DNA of 64,000 nt from Tragulus kanchil. Taxonomy: Eukaryota > Chordata > Mammalia > Artiodactyla > Tragulidae. The notes under the pieces were generated by a model. The model was not told the origin of the DNA, did no database searches, and worked only from the letters and a program-made list of their open reading frames with translations. The stretch's first letter is position 1. Each line of letters starts with the position of its first letter. The stretch spans positions 34,897,874 through 34,961,873 of the forward strand of contig JAIOJX010000003.1 in the NCBI GenBank assembly GCA_022376925.1, in the 5' to 3' direction. The translations under genes were made by a program, and so were the position numbers. Of this stretch, positions 55,123 through 64,000 are shown in pieces.

Positions 55123-57132
55123 CTGAGTTATCTTTCAATGTCACCCTGAAGAACATTTGCCTTTTCTGTTACATCTGAAACAAATAATTTCCCAGAATTC
55201 TATCAATAGAACATTTATCAGGGTATAACAAATTCCAACAAGATCATTCAAAAACATGTAACTCCCAAACCCTCCTTCTAACATTGGGAAGAAGGACAAG
55301 ACAGTATTTGACTTTCTGCTTCTGATGAGAAGAACAAACTAAAGACTAATAACTGTAGGTGTTATATTCCCTCCATGATGCCAGGTAATGATGGTCCCTT
55401 CCCCAATTTGATTAAAGCAGATTATCAGTTTAAAAAAAAAAGAGTCTGGGAAAACGGACATCTTTTTTATGACAACTCACTTATGGCTTTGAAGCTTGCT
55501 GTAAATGGTAAGATCACAGTAAGTAACTTAGCTGAAGTGTAATAATTGGGTTCCAAGTGTTATGATTGATACATTTCATTGAAAATAGCACCCTGAGGTT
55601 TTTCCAAATTAAAGATGAAATCTAAATAAAACCTTAAATAACCCATGTGGAAATACTTTATTGTAGTTAATAACCAAGCAAAAATATGCTTATTCTGTGT
55701 GCAGACTCATTCCAACAGATTATACCTATTGTGGCTTCCATTCAAAAGGCATCTCACTTGGCTTATGGGAAAATAATAGCATTCCTAACTATTAATAGCA
55801 AATAAGAGAGACATTTATGGACATTCATACATCATTTATAAATGACCCTTATGAATAAAGTGTTACAATGATTCCATTAGCATAAGTTCCACAATTAAGG
55901 CCTGCATAAAAGAGACATTTTTCTTTCTTGAATGCACATATAAAAAGTTGCCATTTACTTTGTTGAAATTATATCCATAATAACTCAATGTATTTCAGTG
56001 CAGCGATTAGTGGCTCATCTCCTAGTTGCTGTGTGCTGACTTCTCACTGTGGTGGCTTCTCTTGTTGCAGGGCTCAAGGGCATGTGGGCTCAGTAATTGT
56101 GGCTCCCAGGCTCTAGAGCACAGGCTCAAAAGTTGTGGCCTATGAGGTTTGTTGCTCCGTGGTATATGGGATCTTCCATGGTCAGGGATTGAACCGGCAT
56201 CCCTTGCATTGCAAGGTAGATGCTTTACCACTGAGTCACCTGGGAAGCCCCTGAGTTATCTTTCAATGTCACCCTGAAGAACATTTGCCTTTTCTGTTAC
56301 ATCTGAAACAAATAATTTCCCAGAATTCTATCAATAGAACATTTATCAGGGTATAACAAATTCCAACAAGATCATTCAAAAACATGTAACTCCCAAACCC
56401 TCCTTCTAACATTGGGAAGAAGGACAAGACAGTATTTGACTTTCTGCTTCTGATGAGAAGAACAAACTAAAGACTAATAACTGTAGGTGTTATATTCCCT
56501 CCATGATGCCAGGTAATGATGGTCCCTTCCCCAATTTGATTAAAGCAGATTATCAGTTTAAAAAAAAAAGAGTCTGGGAAAACGGACATCTTTTTTATGA
56601 CAACTCACTTATGGCTTTGAAGCTTGCTGTAAATGGTAAGATCACAGTAAGTAACTTAGCTGAAGTGTAATAATTGGGTTCCAAGTGTTATGATTGATAC
56701 ATTTCATTGAAAATAGCACCCTGAGGTTTTTCCAAATTAAAGATGAAATCTAAATAAAACCTTAAATAACCCATGTGGAAATACTTTATTGTAGTTAATA
56801 ACCAAGCAAAAATATGCTTATTCTGTGTGCAGACTCATTCCAACAGATTATACCTATTGTGGCTTCCATTCAAAAGGCATCTCACTTGGCTTATGGGAAA
56901 ATAATAGCATTCCTAACTATTAATAGCAAATAAGAGAGACATTTATGGACATTCATACATCATTTATAAATGACCCTTATGAATAAAGTGTTACAATGAT
57001 TCCATTAGCATAAGTTCCACAATTAAGGCCTGCATAAAAGAGACATTTTTCTTTCTTGAATGCACATATAAAAAGTTGCCATTTACTTTGTTGAAATTAT
57101 ATCCATAATAACTCAATGTATTTCAGTGCAGC
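54871..57132 (+). repeat. Direct tandem duplication pair 19
   Basis: Unit 1 is 54871-56004 and unit 2 is 55999-57132, offset exactly 1128, sharing 6 bp 'tgcagc' at the junction. No difference is seen. Unit 2 begins inside a CHR-1 SINE and overlaps unit 1 of pair 20. Confidence 0.96.
55999..56250 (-). mobile_element. CHR-1 SINE, cut duplicated copy
   Basis: Repeats 54871-55122 but lacks the A-tail side, because the junction of pair 19 falls inside the element. The right-hand target-site duplication follows at 56251-56263 with no left partner, which is unnatural for a real insertion. Confidence 0.87.
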
Positions 57133-59213
57133 TAAATGACTATGCACCTAAATAGATAGACATGGATGTAACCCTATGTCTATGTGGAGACCCGTGGGGT
57201 CCTTAAGAATGAGCCTCATTGAGTCCCGGGGCACATGACCATGTCTAAATCTTGAATGGTAGAGTTAAGAATGAGATTGGGCTTCTAGGCTTGTTTGAAC
57301 AAATGGGTAGGGAATTAAGGGCCCAGATGGGGTAACCTTGATCTTGTTTTTTTCCTCTCCCTGGCATCTTTCAATCCAGAATCTAGGAAGAATTCTTGCT
57401 TCTCCCTTTGCAAGTATGTCCTACTCTAGAGTAAGTTATTTACTCCAGCTTCTGATGGAAAGGAGAATCTACAACGCAAGTAACTGTAGGTATTTTTTCT
57501 CTCTCTCCGTGTGCCAGGTAAAGTCAATGTGAGACGGTGGCACCATCCCTTTAAACAAACCTGATTAAAGCAGATTATTAGTTTAAGTATGTAAAAGAGT
57601 TGGAGAAAAGGATATGTTTTCATGGCAGTTCACTTGTAGTTTTAAAGTGTGCTGTAAGTGGTAAGATCACAGTAAGTCATTCAGCTGAAGGGTTTGAATT
57701 CCAAGGGCTATGATGGATACCTTTCATTGAAAAGAGCACCCTGAGGTTTTCTTTTTTCAAATTAAGATGAAATCTAAATAATACTCAAATGCTCCAACTT
57801 TTGAGTAATTAAACTAATATCTTCCCTTGATGACCTAGAGAGAGCATTTTCTTAGATGGGAATATAGAACATGAGATCTCATGGGTATTGAGCCCTTGCT
57901 TTGTGTCAGTCACTGTGTAACCATGATCTTGTGGATTCTTCTAACTGCCCTAGGTTGATGTGTTATTGATGATGAACCTATCAGTTCATCTTGTTACACT
58001 TTTTCTTTGATGAAGAAACCAGAGCTCAGAGACGTGGCTTCCATTCAAAAGGCATCTCACTTGGCTTATGGGAAAATAATAGCATTCCTAACTATTAATA
58101 GCAAATAAGAGAGACATTTATGGACATTCATACATCATTTATAAATGACCCTTATGAATAAAGTGTTACAATGATTCCATTAGCATAAGTTCCACAATTA
58201 AGGCCTGCATAAAAGAGACATTTTTCTTTCTTGAATGCACATATAAAAAGTTGCCATTTACTTTGTTGAAATTATATCCATAATAACTCAATGTATTTCA
58301 GTGCAGCTAAATGACTATGCACCTAAATAGATAGACATGGATGTAACCCTATGTCTATGTGGAGACCCGTGGGGTCCTTAAGAATGAGCCTCATTGAGTC
58401 CCGGGGCACATGACCATGTCTAAATCTTGAATGGTAGAGTTAAGAATGAGATTGGGCTTCTAGGCTTGTTTGAACAAATGGGTAGGGAATTAAGGGCCCA
58501 GATGGGGTAACCTTGATCTTGTTTTTTTCCTCTCCCTGGCATCTTTCAATCCAGAATCTAGGAAGAATTCTTGCTTCTCCCTTTGCAAGTATGTCCTACT
58601 CTAGAGTAAGTTATTTACTCCAGCTTCTGATGGAAAGGAGAATCTACAACGCAAGTAACTGTAGGTATTTTTTCTCTCTCCGTGTGCCAGGTAAAGTCAA
58701 TGTGAGACGGTGGCACCATCCCTTTAAACAAACCTGATTAAAGCAGATTATTAGTTTAAGTATGTAAAAGAGTTGGAGAAAAGGATATGTTTTCATGGCA
58801 GTTCACTTGTAGTTTTAAAGTGTGCTGTAAGTGGTAAGATCACAGTAAGTCATTCAGCTGAAGGGTTTGAATTCCAAGGGCTATGATGGATACCTTTCAT
58901 TGAAAAGAGCACCCTGAGGTTTTCTTTTTTCAAATTAAGATGAAATCTAAATAATACTCAAATGCTCCAACTTTTGAGTAATTAAACTAATATCTTCCCT
59001 TGATGACCTAGAGAGAGAGCATTTTCTTAGATGGGAATATAGAACATGAGATCTCATGGGTATTGAGCCCTTGCTTTGTGTCAGTCACTGTGTAACCATG
59101 ATCTTGTGGATTCTTCTAACTGCCCTAGGTTGATGTGCTTATTGATGATGAACCTATCAGTTCATCTTGTTACACTTTTTTCTTTGATGAAGAAACCAGA
59201 GCTCAGAGACGTG
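56859..59213 (+). repeat. Direct tandem duplication pair 20
   Basis: Unit 1 is 56859-58036 and unit 2 is 58034-59213, offset 1175-1177, sharing 3 bp 'gtg'. Differences are run-length changes (a CT unit, an AG unit, single T and C bases). Its first segment also lies in pair 19 and therefore occurs three times. Confidence 0.95.
57865..58036 (-). mobile_element. MIR SINE, cut at a duplication junction
   Basis: Left part of the MIR that is complete at 59047-59290. It stops at 58036, where pair 20 changes copy. Confidence 0.6.
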
Positions 59214-59290
59214 CCATACATTTCTCAAGACTACATAGAGCATAGCATCAAGGGTTTGATCCAAACCTATGCTGTCCTACCACATACATC
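59047..59290 (-). mobile_element. MIR SINE
   Basis: Reverse-complement MIR: 'gagcccttgctttgtgtcag', 'gaagaaaccagagctcagag', 'catacatttctcaagactac' and 'gtttgatccaaacctatgc'. Confidence 0.65.
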
Positions 59291-59644
59291 CCTTGACCTT
59301 AGGGCTCTGCCTGAGATCAGGGTACCAGGTCTCTTGAACTCTTCTCATTAACTCTCTGGAGAGGTAAAACTTTGGGCAGATGTGTATTTTATGTAGGAGG
59401 TGATCATGGCTTTAGTCTCGAAGCGCCAAGAGATTGCCTGGGCTATGAGTCTGAAAGCTTGACCCAAGAACAGTAACAGCAAAGCAGTTCTAATGAGATG
59501 TATTCTCCAGCTTTTGATTTATCATATGCTATTATCCCTTGCCACAGTCCTGCATCTTCTTAGTGAGACCATTTATTGTGGGCAGGAAGTCCTAGCTATA
59601 GCAGGGGTCATTATCACGAGCCCATTGCCATGGTTCCTTTTCTT
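59291..59644. other. Unique non-coding stretch
   Basis: No gene or repeat is recognised. Confidence 0.4.
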
Positions 59645-59902
59645 GATTTGCCAAGGTGTTTTTCCTTTTATTTTTAATTTTGTTTTGAATTATTATTACC
59701 ATTTAAGGATTACTTTGCATTTAGACTTATTACAAAGTATTGGCTATATTCCCTGTGTCATAAAATAGATTCATGAGACTATGTTACACCCAATACTGTA
59801 CTTCCTACTTCCCACTTCTATATTTACCTCTTGCCAATCAGTAACCACTAGTTTGTTCTCTGTATCTGTGAGTCTGCTTCTTTTTTGTTACATTCACTAT
59901 TT
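59645..59902 (-). mobile_element. L1 3' end fragment
   Basis: Reverse complement of an older mammalian L1 tail: 'acaaagtattggctatattc', 'gccaatcagtaaccactag' and 'tttgttctctgtatctgtga'. It is followed by CT and GT repeats. 5' truncated. Confidence 0.72.
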
Positions 59903-59941
<39 letters not shown>

Positions 59942-59942
59942 A
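59903..59942 (+). repeat. (TC)n(TG)n microsatellite
   Basis: A run of TC units passes directly into TG units at the edge of the L1 fragment. Confidence 0.88.
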
Positions 59943-60469
59943 TACTTTTTAGTTTCCATTCAATTTGCTGAGATTTTTGAGGGAAGGGCGGTGACCGGCT
60001 GTGGTGCCCCTCCCTCATTTTTTTTCTCAGTGACTTTCTTACGCTCTCTCCCTCATAATAGTGACTGGAAGCATTTGGGCAACCAAAAAGGGGCTCTTCC
60101 ATAAAAAAAGTTGGAGAAGCCTCTGCTTAAAGCATCATATCACTAACTGTGACATTATTAAGTAGCTCTAGTTGTTGCTTTAGAATAGGTTGTGTTTGCT
60201 AGTTTTCTGTTGATTACATCAGCATTCAATCAACCTCAGCGAAGGTCTGTTTCTATGCATGTTATCAACCATTAACTAAAAACAGAATTACTTTATTCAT
60301 TCCATGCTCTGTCTTCATGTAACAGAGCTTTATCTACCACGTAATTGGGTAAGAGTTGGTCACTCCAGAATTGTGTTTCTCCCTCTGAGGACAAGCCCAA
60401 GCCAGATAATAACCTGATCTGATGAAAGCAATTGGAGTATGTGAGTACTGATGTTGTAATTTGCAGTAG
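59943..60469. other. Unique non-coding stretch
   Basis: No exon or repeat is recognised before the SINE. Confidence 0.4.
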
Positions 60470-60483
60470 AAAAGCCTTGCTAA

Positions 60484-60811
60484 GGGCTTCCCCTGGTGGT
60501 CCAGTGGGTAAGGACACCGCCTTGCAGTGCAAGGGGTGCCGGTTGGATCCCTGGCCTGGGAAGATCCCACGTGCCGTGGAGAGGCTGGACTGATGTGTCC
60601 AATTACCAAGCCGGAGCTCTGGAGCGCATGCGCCCAGAGCCGGCGCTCTGCAGCGACAGACGCCACAGTGATGGGAGGCCCACAGGAGCCAAAGAACAAA
60701 GATGGATGAAAATAGAGAAATGAAAGACCAATGGAGGTGGCCCGCCCGCTCCCCTCCCTCCCCAACCCGACCCCCGCCCTAAACAAATATATAAATAAAT
60801 CTTTAAAAAAA
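60484..60811 (+). mobile_element. GC-rich CHR-like SINE, young-looking
   Basis: The fullest copy of the family here: tRNA-like head with B-box region 'ggttggatccctgg' (one change from consensus), a GC-rich body, a C-rich 3' segment ('ccgcccgctcccctccctcc'), then an A/T-rich tail. The 14 bp duplication 'aaaagccttgctaa' lies perfectly at 60470-60483 and 60812-60825. The low divergence points to recent activity in this lineage. Confidence 0.9.
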
Positions 60812-60825
60812 AAAAGCCTTGCTAA

Positions 60826-61200
60826 TATTTACAGAATGAATCCTAATATCACAAATAATTTATTCCTGCATATTGTTTTCTTTCTTCGAGATTATCAGCT
60901 TTAACCCTAAAATTAATTTCCAAGGAAATTGTAATTTTTTAATGAGATAAATTTTTTCACCATGAAATTAATGAATACAGTAAGGTCATGAACAAGGAAT
61001 CACTGTTTTCTCCCATAAAATACAGTGTTAACATACTTCTTTAATGTCTGCCAAGAACCTTTAAGACTAATGAGTCCTGAAGTCAAAATACCTCTTCTGT
61101 GAAGAAACAGGAATCAAGAATAAAGTTTTAAGGTTAACTGTGTTTATATGCATGAGTGATTATTGTGTAAGGGTATTAATAATAAATTACAGAGATTTAT
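60826..61200. other. Unique AT-rich non-coding stretch
   Basis: No gene or repeat is recognised. Confidence 0.4.
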
Positions 61201-63423
61201 AAATAAGTTATCTATGGTAAACTAAGCCAGGACTGCTAATTTCCTCTTTTACATTGTATACAATGAGGTATTATTTCACTTTAAGCTGTTTAGCAATTAA
61301 CTACAGATGTTTTCGAAATATTATAGATCTCCTCTGGAGATAAGCAAAACCAGATATCAATTGTAGAAGATATAATCTCTATAGTCTTTATTTTATAACC
61401 AATGGTTATTTAGGGATTGCTTGGTTGGTTGTTAAAAATCACCATAGAAATATTTGTTTATGACAAGCAGACATATCATAATTCTCTTCCAAACTCGAAT
61501 TGAGTGGTGTGAAAACCTTATTTTGAAAGATCAAGGCAAACTGCAGGCAAATCACGTCAGACCTTCAAACTGGCCTCAAAAACCCTCAGACCTGAAAAAG
61601 ACCATTTACTTCCTGTAATTGAAATTGAGTTGCTCTTGTTAACCTGAGTCTTTTGTTTCTCACTTGTTCTAATATCAACAGCCCTGAGAGAATGCAGTAT
61701 CCCTCCTGACTTCTAGTATATCTTGTTAAATCAGAATTCTATGAAAATATCTTAAGAAAGAGAAATAAAGTATGAAATACTATAATTATTGAAGTCTAAT
61801 GATCTGAAGCTGACTTATCTCGATCTGACTTATATCTGTCATACTGGGCAGAGGGACCAATATTTATCATTACACTTGGATTCCTTTATGAGATCGAGGG
61901 CTGCCAATTTTGTAGCAAATTGAGTGTGGCAAAGACTTGGACAGAGGCCAGCATCAAAACAGGCACAGAAAATGTGTTCTACCACAGTGAAAGGAGATGG
62001 GACACACTTGCATTGTTTCTGTCAACTTTATGATAATTAATTTCAACCGTATTATCTGAATTAAAAAGTGACATTTATTCCCTGGGCCAGTTTCCTGGAA
62101 TCTCTCCAATTCCCCTATCCTGTTTTGGAAAAAAAGCACACAAAAATTGGCTAAAATATGAATGAATCATTAAGAACTGATGCATTAGAAGATGTCCATA
62201 TGTTTATAAAAGAGGATACCTTTAAAACATGATTTTAAAAGACATTACTAGGAAGGAAATGCAGATGAGAAAGGACCATCGCTCTCCCTGGCACAGCTGA
62301 AGTGTTTCGGGTGGAAATAAGTTATCTATGGTAAACTAAGCCAGGACTGCTAATTTCCTCTTTTACATTGTATACAATGAGGTATTATTTCACTTTAAGC
62401 TGTTTAGCAATTAACTACAGATGTTTTCGAAATATTATAGATCTCCTCTGGAGATAAGCAAAACCAGATATCAATTGTAGAAGATATAATCTCTATAGTC
62501 TTTATTTTATAACCAATGGTTATTTAGGGATTGCTTGGTTGGTTGTTAAAAATCACCATAGAAATATTTGTTTATGACAAGCAGACATATCATAATTCTC
62601 TTCCAAACTCGAATTGAGTGGTGTGAAAACCTTATTTTGAAAGATCAAGGCAAACTGCAGGCAAATCACGTCAGACCTTCAAACTGGCCTCAAAAACCCT
62701 CAGACCTGAAAAAGACCATTTACTTCCTGTAATTGAAATTGAGTTGCTCTTGTTAACCTGAGTCTTTTGTTTCTCACTTGTTCTAATATCAACAGCCCTG
62801 AGAGAATGCAGTATCCCTCCTGACTTCTAGTATATCTTGTTAAATCAGAATTCTATGAAAATATCTTAAGAAAGAGAAATAAAGTATGAAATACTATAAT
62901 TATTGAAGTCTAATGATCTGAAGCTGACTTATCTCGATCTGACTTATATCTGTCATACTGGGCAGAGGGACCAATATTTATCATTACACTTGGATTCCTT
63001 TATGAGATCGAGGGCTGCCAATTTTGTAGCAAATTGAGTGTGGCAAAGACTTGGACAGAGGCCAGCATCAAAACAGGCACAGAAAATGTGTTCTACCACA
63101 GTGAAAGGAGATGGGACACACTTGCATTGTTTCTGTCAACTTTATGATAATTAATTTCAACCGTATTATCTGAATTAAAAAGTGACATTTATTCCCTGGG
63201 CCAGTTTCCTGGAATCTCTCCAATTCCCCTATCCTGTTTTGGAAAAAAAGCACACAAAAATTGGCTAAAATATGAATGAATCATTAAGAACTGATGCATT
63301 AGAAGATGTCCATATGTTTATAAAAGAGGATACCTTTAAAACATGATTTTAAAAGACATTACTAGGAAGGAAATGCAGATGAGAAAGGACCATCGCTCTC
63401 CCTGGCACAGCTGAAGTGTTTCG
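61201..63423 (+). repeat. Direct tandem duplication pair 21
   Basis: Unit 1 is 61201-62309 and unit 2 is 62315-63423, offset exactly 1114, with a 5 bp filler 'ggtgg'. The transition 'cgggtggaaa' resembles the true downstream 'cgagatggaaa' at 63422-63432, so the left copy slides into damaged downstream sequence before the jump. No internal differences are seen. Confidence 0.96.
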
Positions 63424-64000
63424 AGATGGAAAGTGTAAAGGGCACGGACTATTAACAGACCTTCAGGGCCAGCGGTATGGATTGGCATTCCTCGTGGAAA
63501 GCCCGAAAAGCCATGTTGGATCGTTTGCTGAGAGGAGTAGTGGACTATGGGGTCGTTTTACTGCCTGCTGCTTCCCCTCCCTCACTTTGGGGCATAGCAA
63601 CCCAGGAACCCTCAGCCAGGGCTCCATTGATTATCCTCAAAATTTGCTCCTGCTATTGATCATAAAGGAAAAAAAAAAGTGCCTCTGAATTATTCAGAAT
63701 GAAAATATACACAGAAGAAATTGATCAAGCCCATCTGATATTAAAGACAAATAAAACAGGCAGTGAAAGGGGGCTGGAAGCAGCTACTCCATACACAGAA
63801 GGCATTCTGGAGATAAAGGAAAAGTGGTTTTGCTTTCCAAAAAAAGATGTCATGGCTGTCAAAGTTCTTCTGAATTAATAGCTTTATTAATGGAGGCATT
63901 AGGGTTTCCAGGCCCGAGAATTCCTTAGAACTGTTAGAATTGTATGTGAGATGCCAGCTCTGTAATTTCTTCCTAATCCTGCCACTGTCTTTTTCACTTA
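63424..64000. other. Unique non-coding tail of the window
   Basis: No gene, RNA or transposon is recognised. There is an A run near 63668-63677. Confidence 0.4.

Noticed and set aside
1052..63423. A natural tandem-repeat array or new mobile element with a 1.1 kb period
   Set aside because: Each pair has different sequence. There are no shared termini, no inverted repeats, no coding capacity and no common junction motif.

Overview
This window is nuclear DNA of a mammal, almost certainly a ruminant. It carries Bov-tA tRNA-derived SINEs, the 3' end of the BovB LINE, L1 3' ends of cetartiodactyl type and CHR-type SINEs. Older mammalian repeats are also present: MIR, L2, a MER2/Tigger DNA transposon, ERVL-MaLR LTRs and a U6 snRNA retropseudogene. 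Most of it is AT-rich. I recognise no protein-coding exon. All open frames are short, lack a recognisable domain, or lie in repeats, so the window reads as intergenic or intronic DNA. The one CpG-rich segment (about 8560-9620) is the only promoter-like stretch. A degraded retropseudogene of unknown parent may lie at 16487-17185 on the minus strand.

The dominant structure is a set of 21 direct tandem duplications. Each unit is about 1.05-1.18 kb, the copies are nearly identical, and they are separated by 0-49 bp. Junctions lie at about 2125-2154, 5171-5203, 7302-7350, 14297-14331, 22188, 24027-24039, 25960-25983, 27819-27821, 29688, 31869-31883, 34314-34319, 36162-36165, 39546, 41515-41553, 44787-44790, 47258-47273, 50934-50948, 52947-52969, 55999-56004, 58034-58036 and 62310-62314. 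Many are chained, the second copy of one pair overlapping the first copy of the next. The fillers often resemble degraded versions of the true downstream sequence of the left copy and the true upstream sequence of the right copy. The simplest reading is that contigs overlapping by about 1.1 kb were abutted without merging (false duplication). Collapsing every pair would remove about 23.6 kb and leave roughly 40 kb of real sequence. A biological origin cannot be excluded from sequence alone, but uniform unit length, lack of a shared junction motif and noisy ends argue against it.

Layout. 1-1051: unique DNA with a T tract and a G-rich purine stretch. 1052-8420: duplication pairs 1-3, with (CT)n and a possible G-quadruplex tract. 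8421-10375: GC-rich, CpG-rich unique DNA. 10376-10893: a GC-rich CHR-like SINE with clear target-site duplications and a BovB fragment. 10894-13163: unique AT-rich DNA. 13164-15464: pair 4. 15465-20576: unique DNA with the possible pseudogene, a MIR and a minus-strand SINE. 20577-37214: a CHR-1 SINE and then pairs 5-12, holding Bov-tA, L1, MaLR LTR, MIR and BovB pieces and ending in a U6 pseudogene. 37215-42669: a GC-rich SINE and pairs 13-14 around a MER2 element. 42670-59213: pairs 15-20 with MIR, Bov-tA, an LTR, L1 ends and SINEs. 59214-64000: an L1 3' end, a young-looking GC-rich SINE with perfect target-site duplications, pair 21 and a unique tail.
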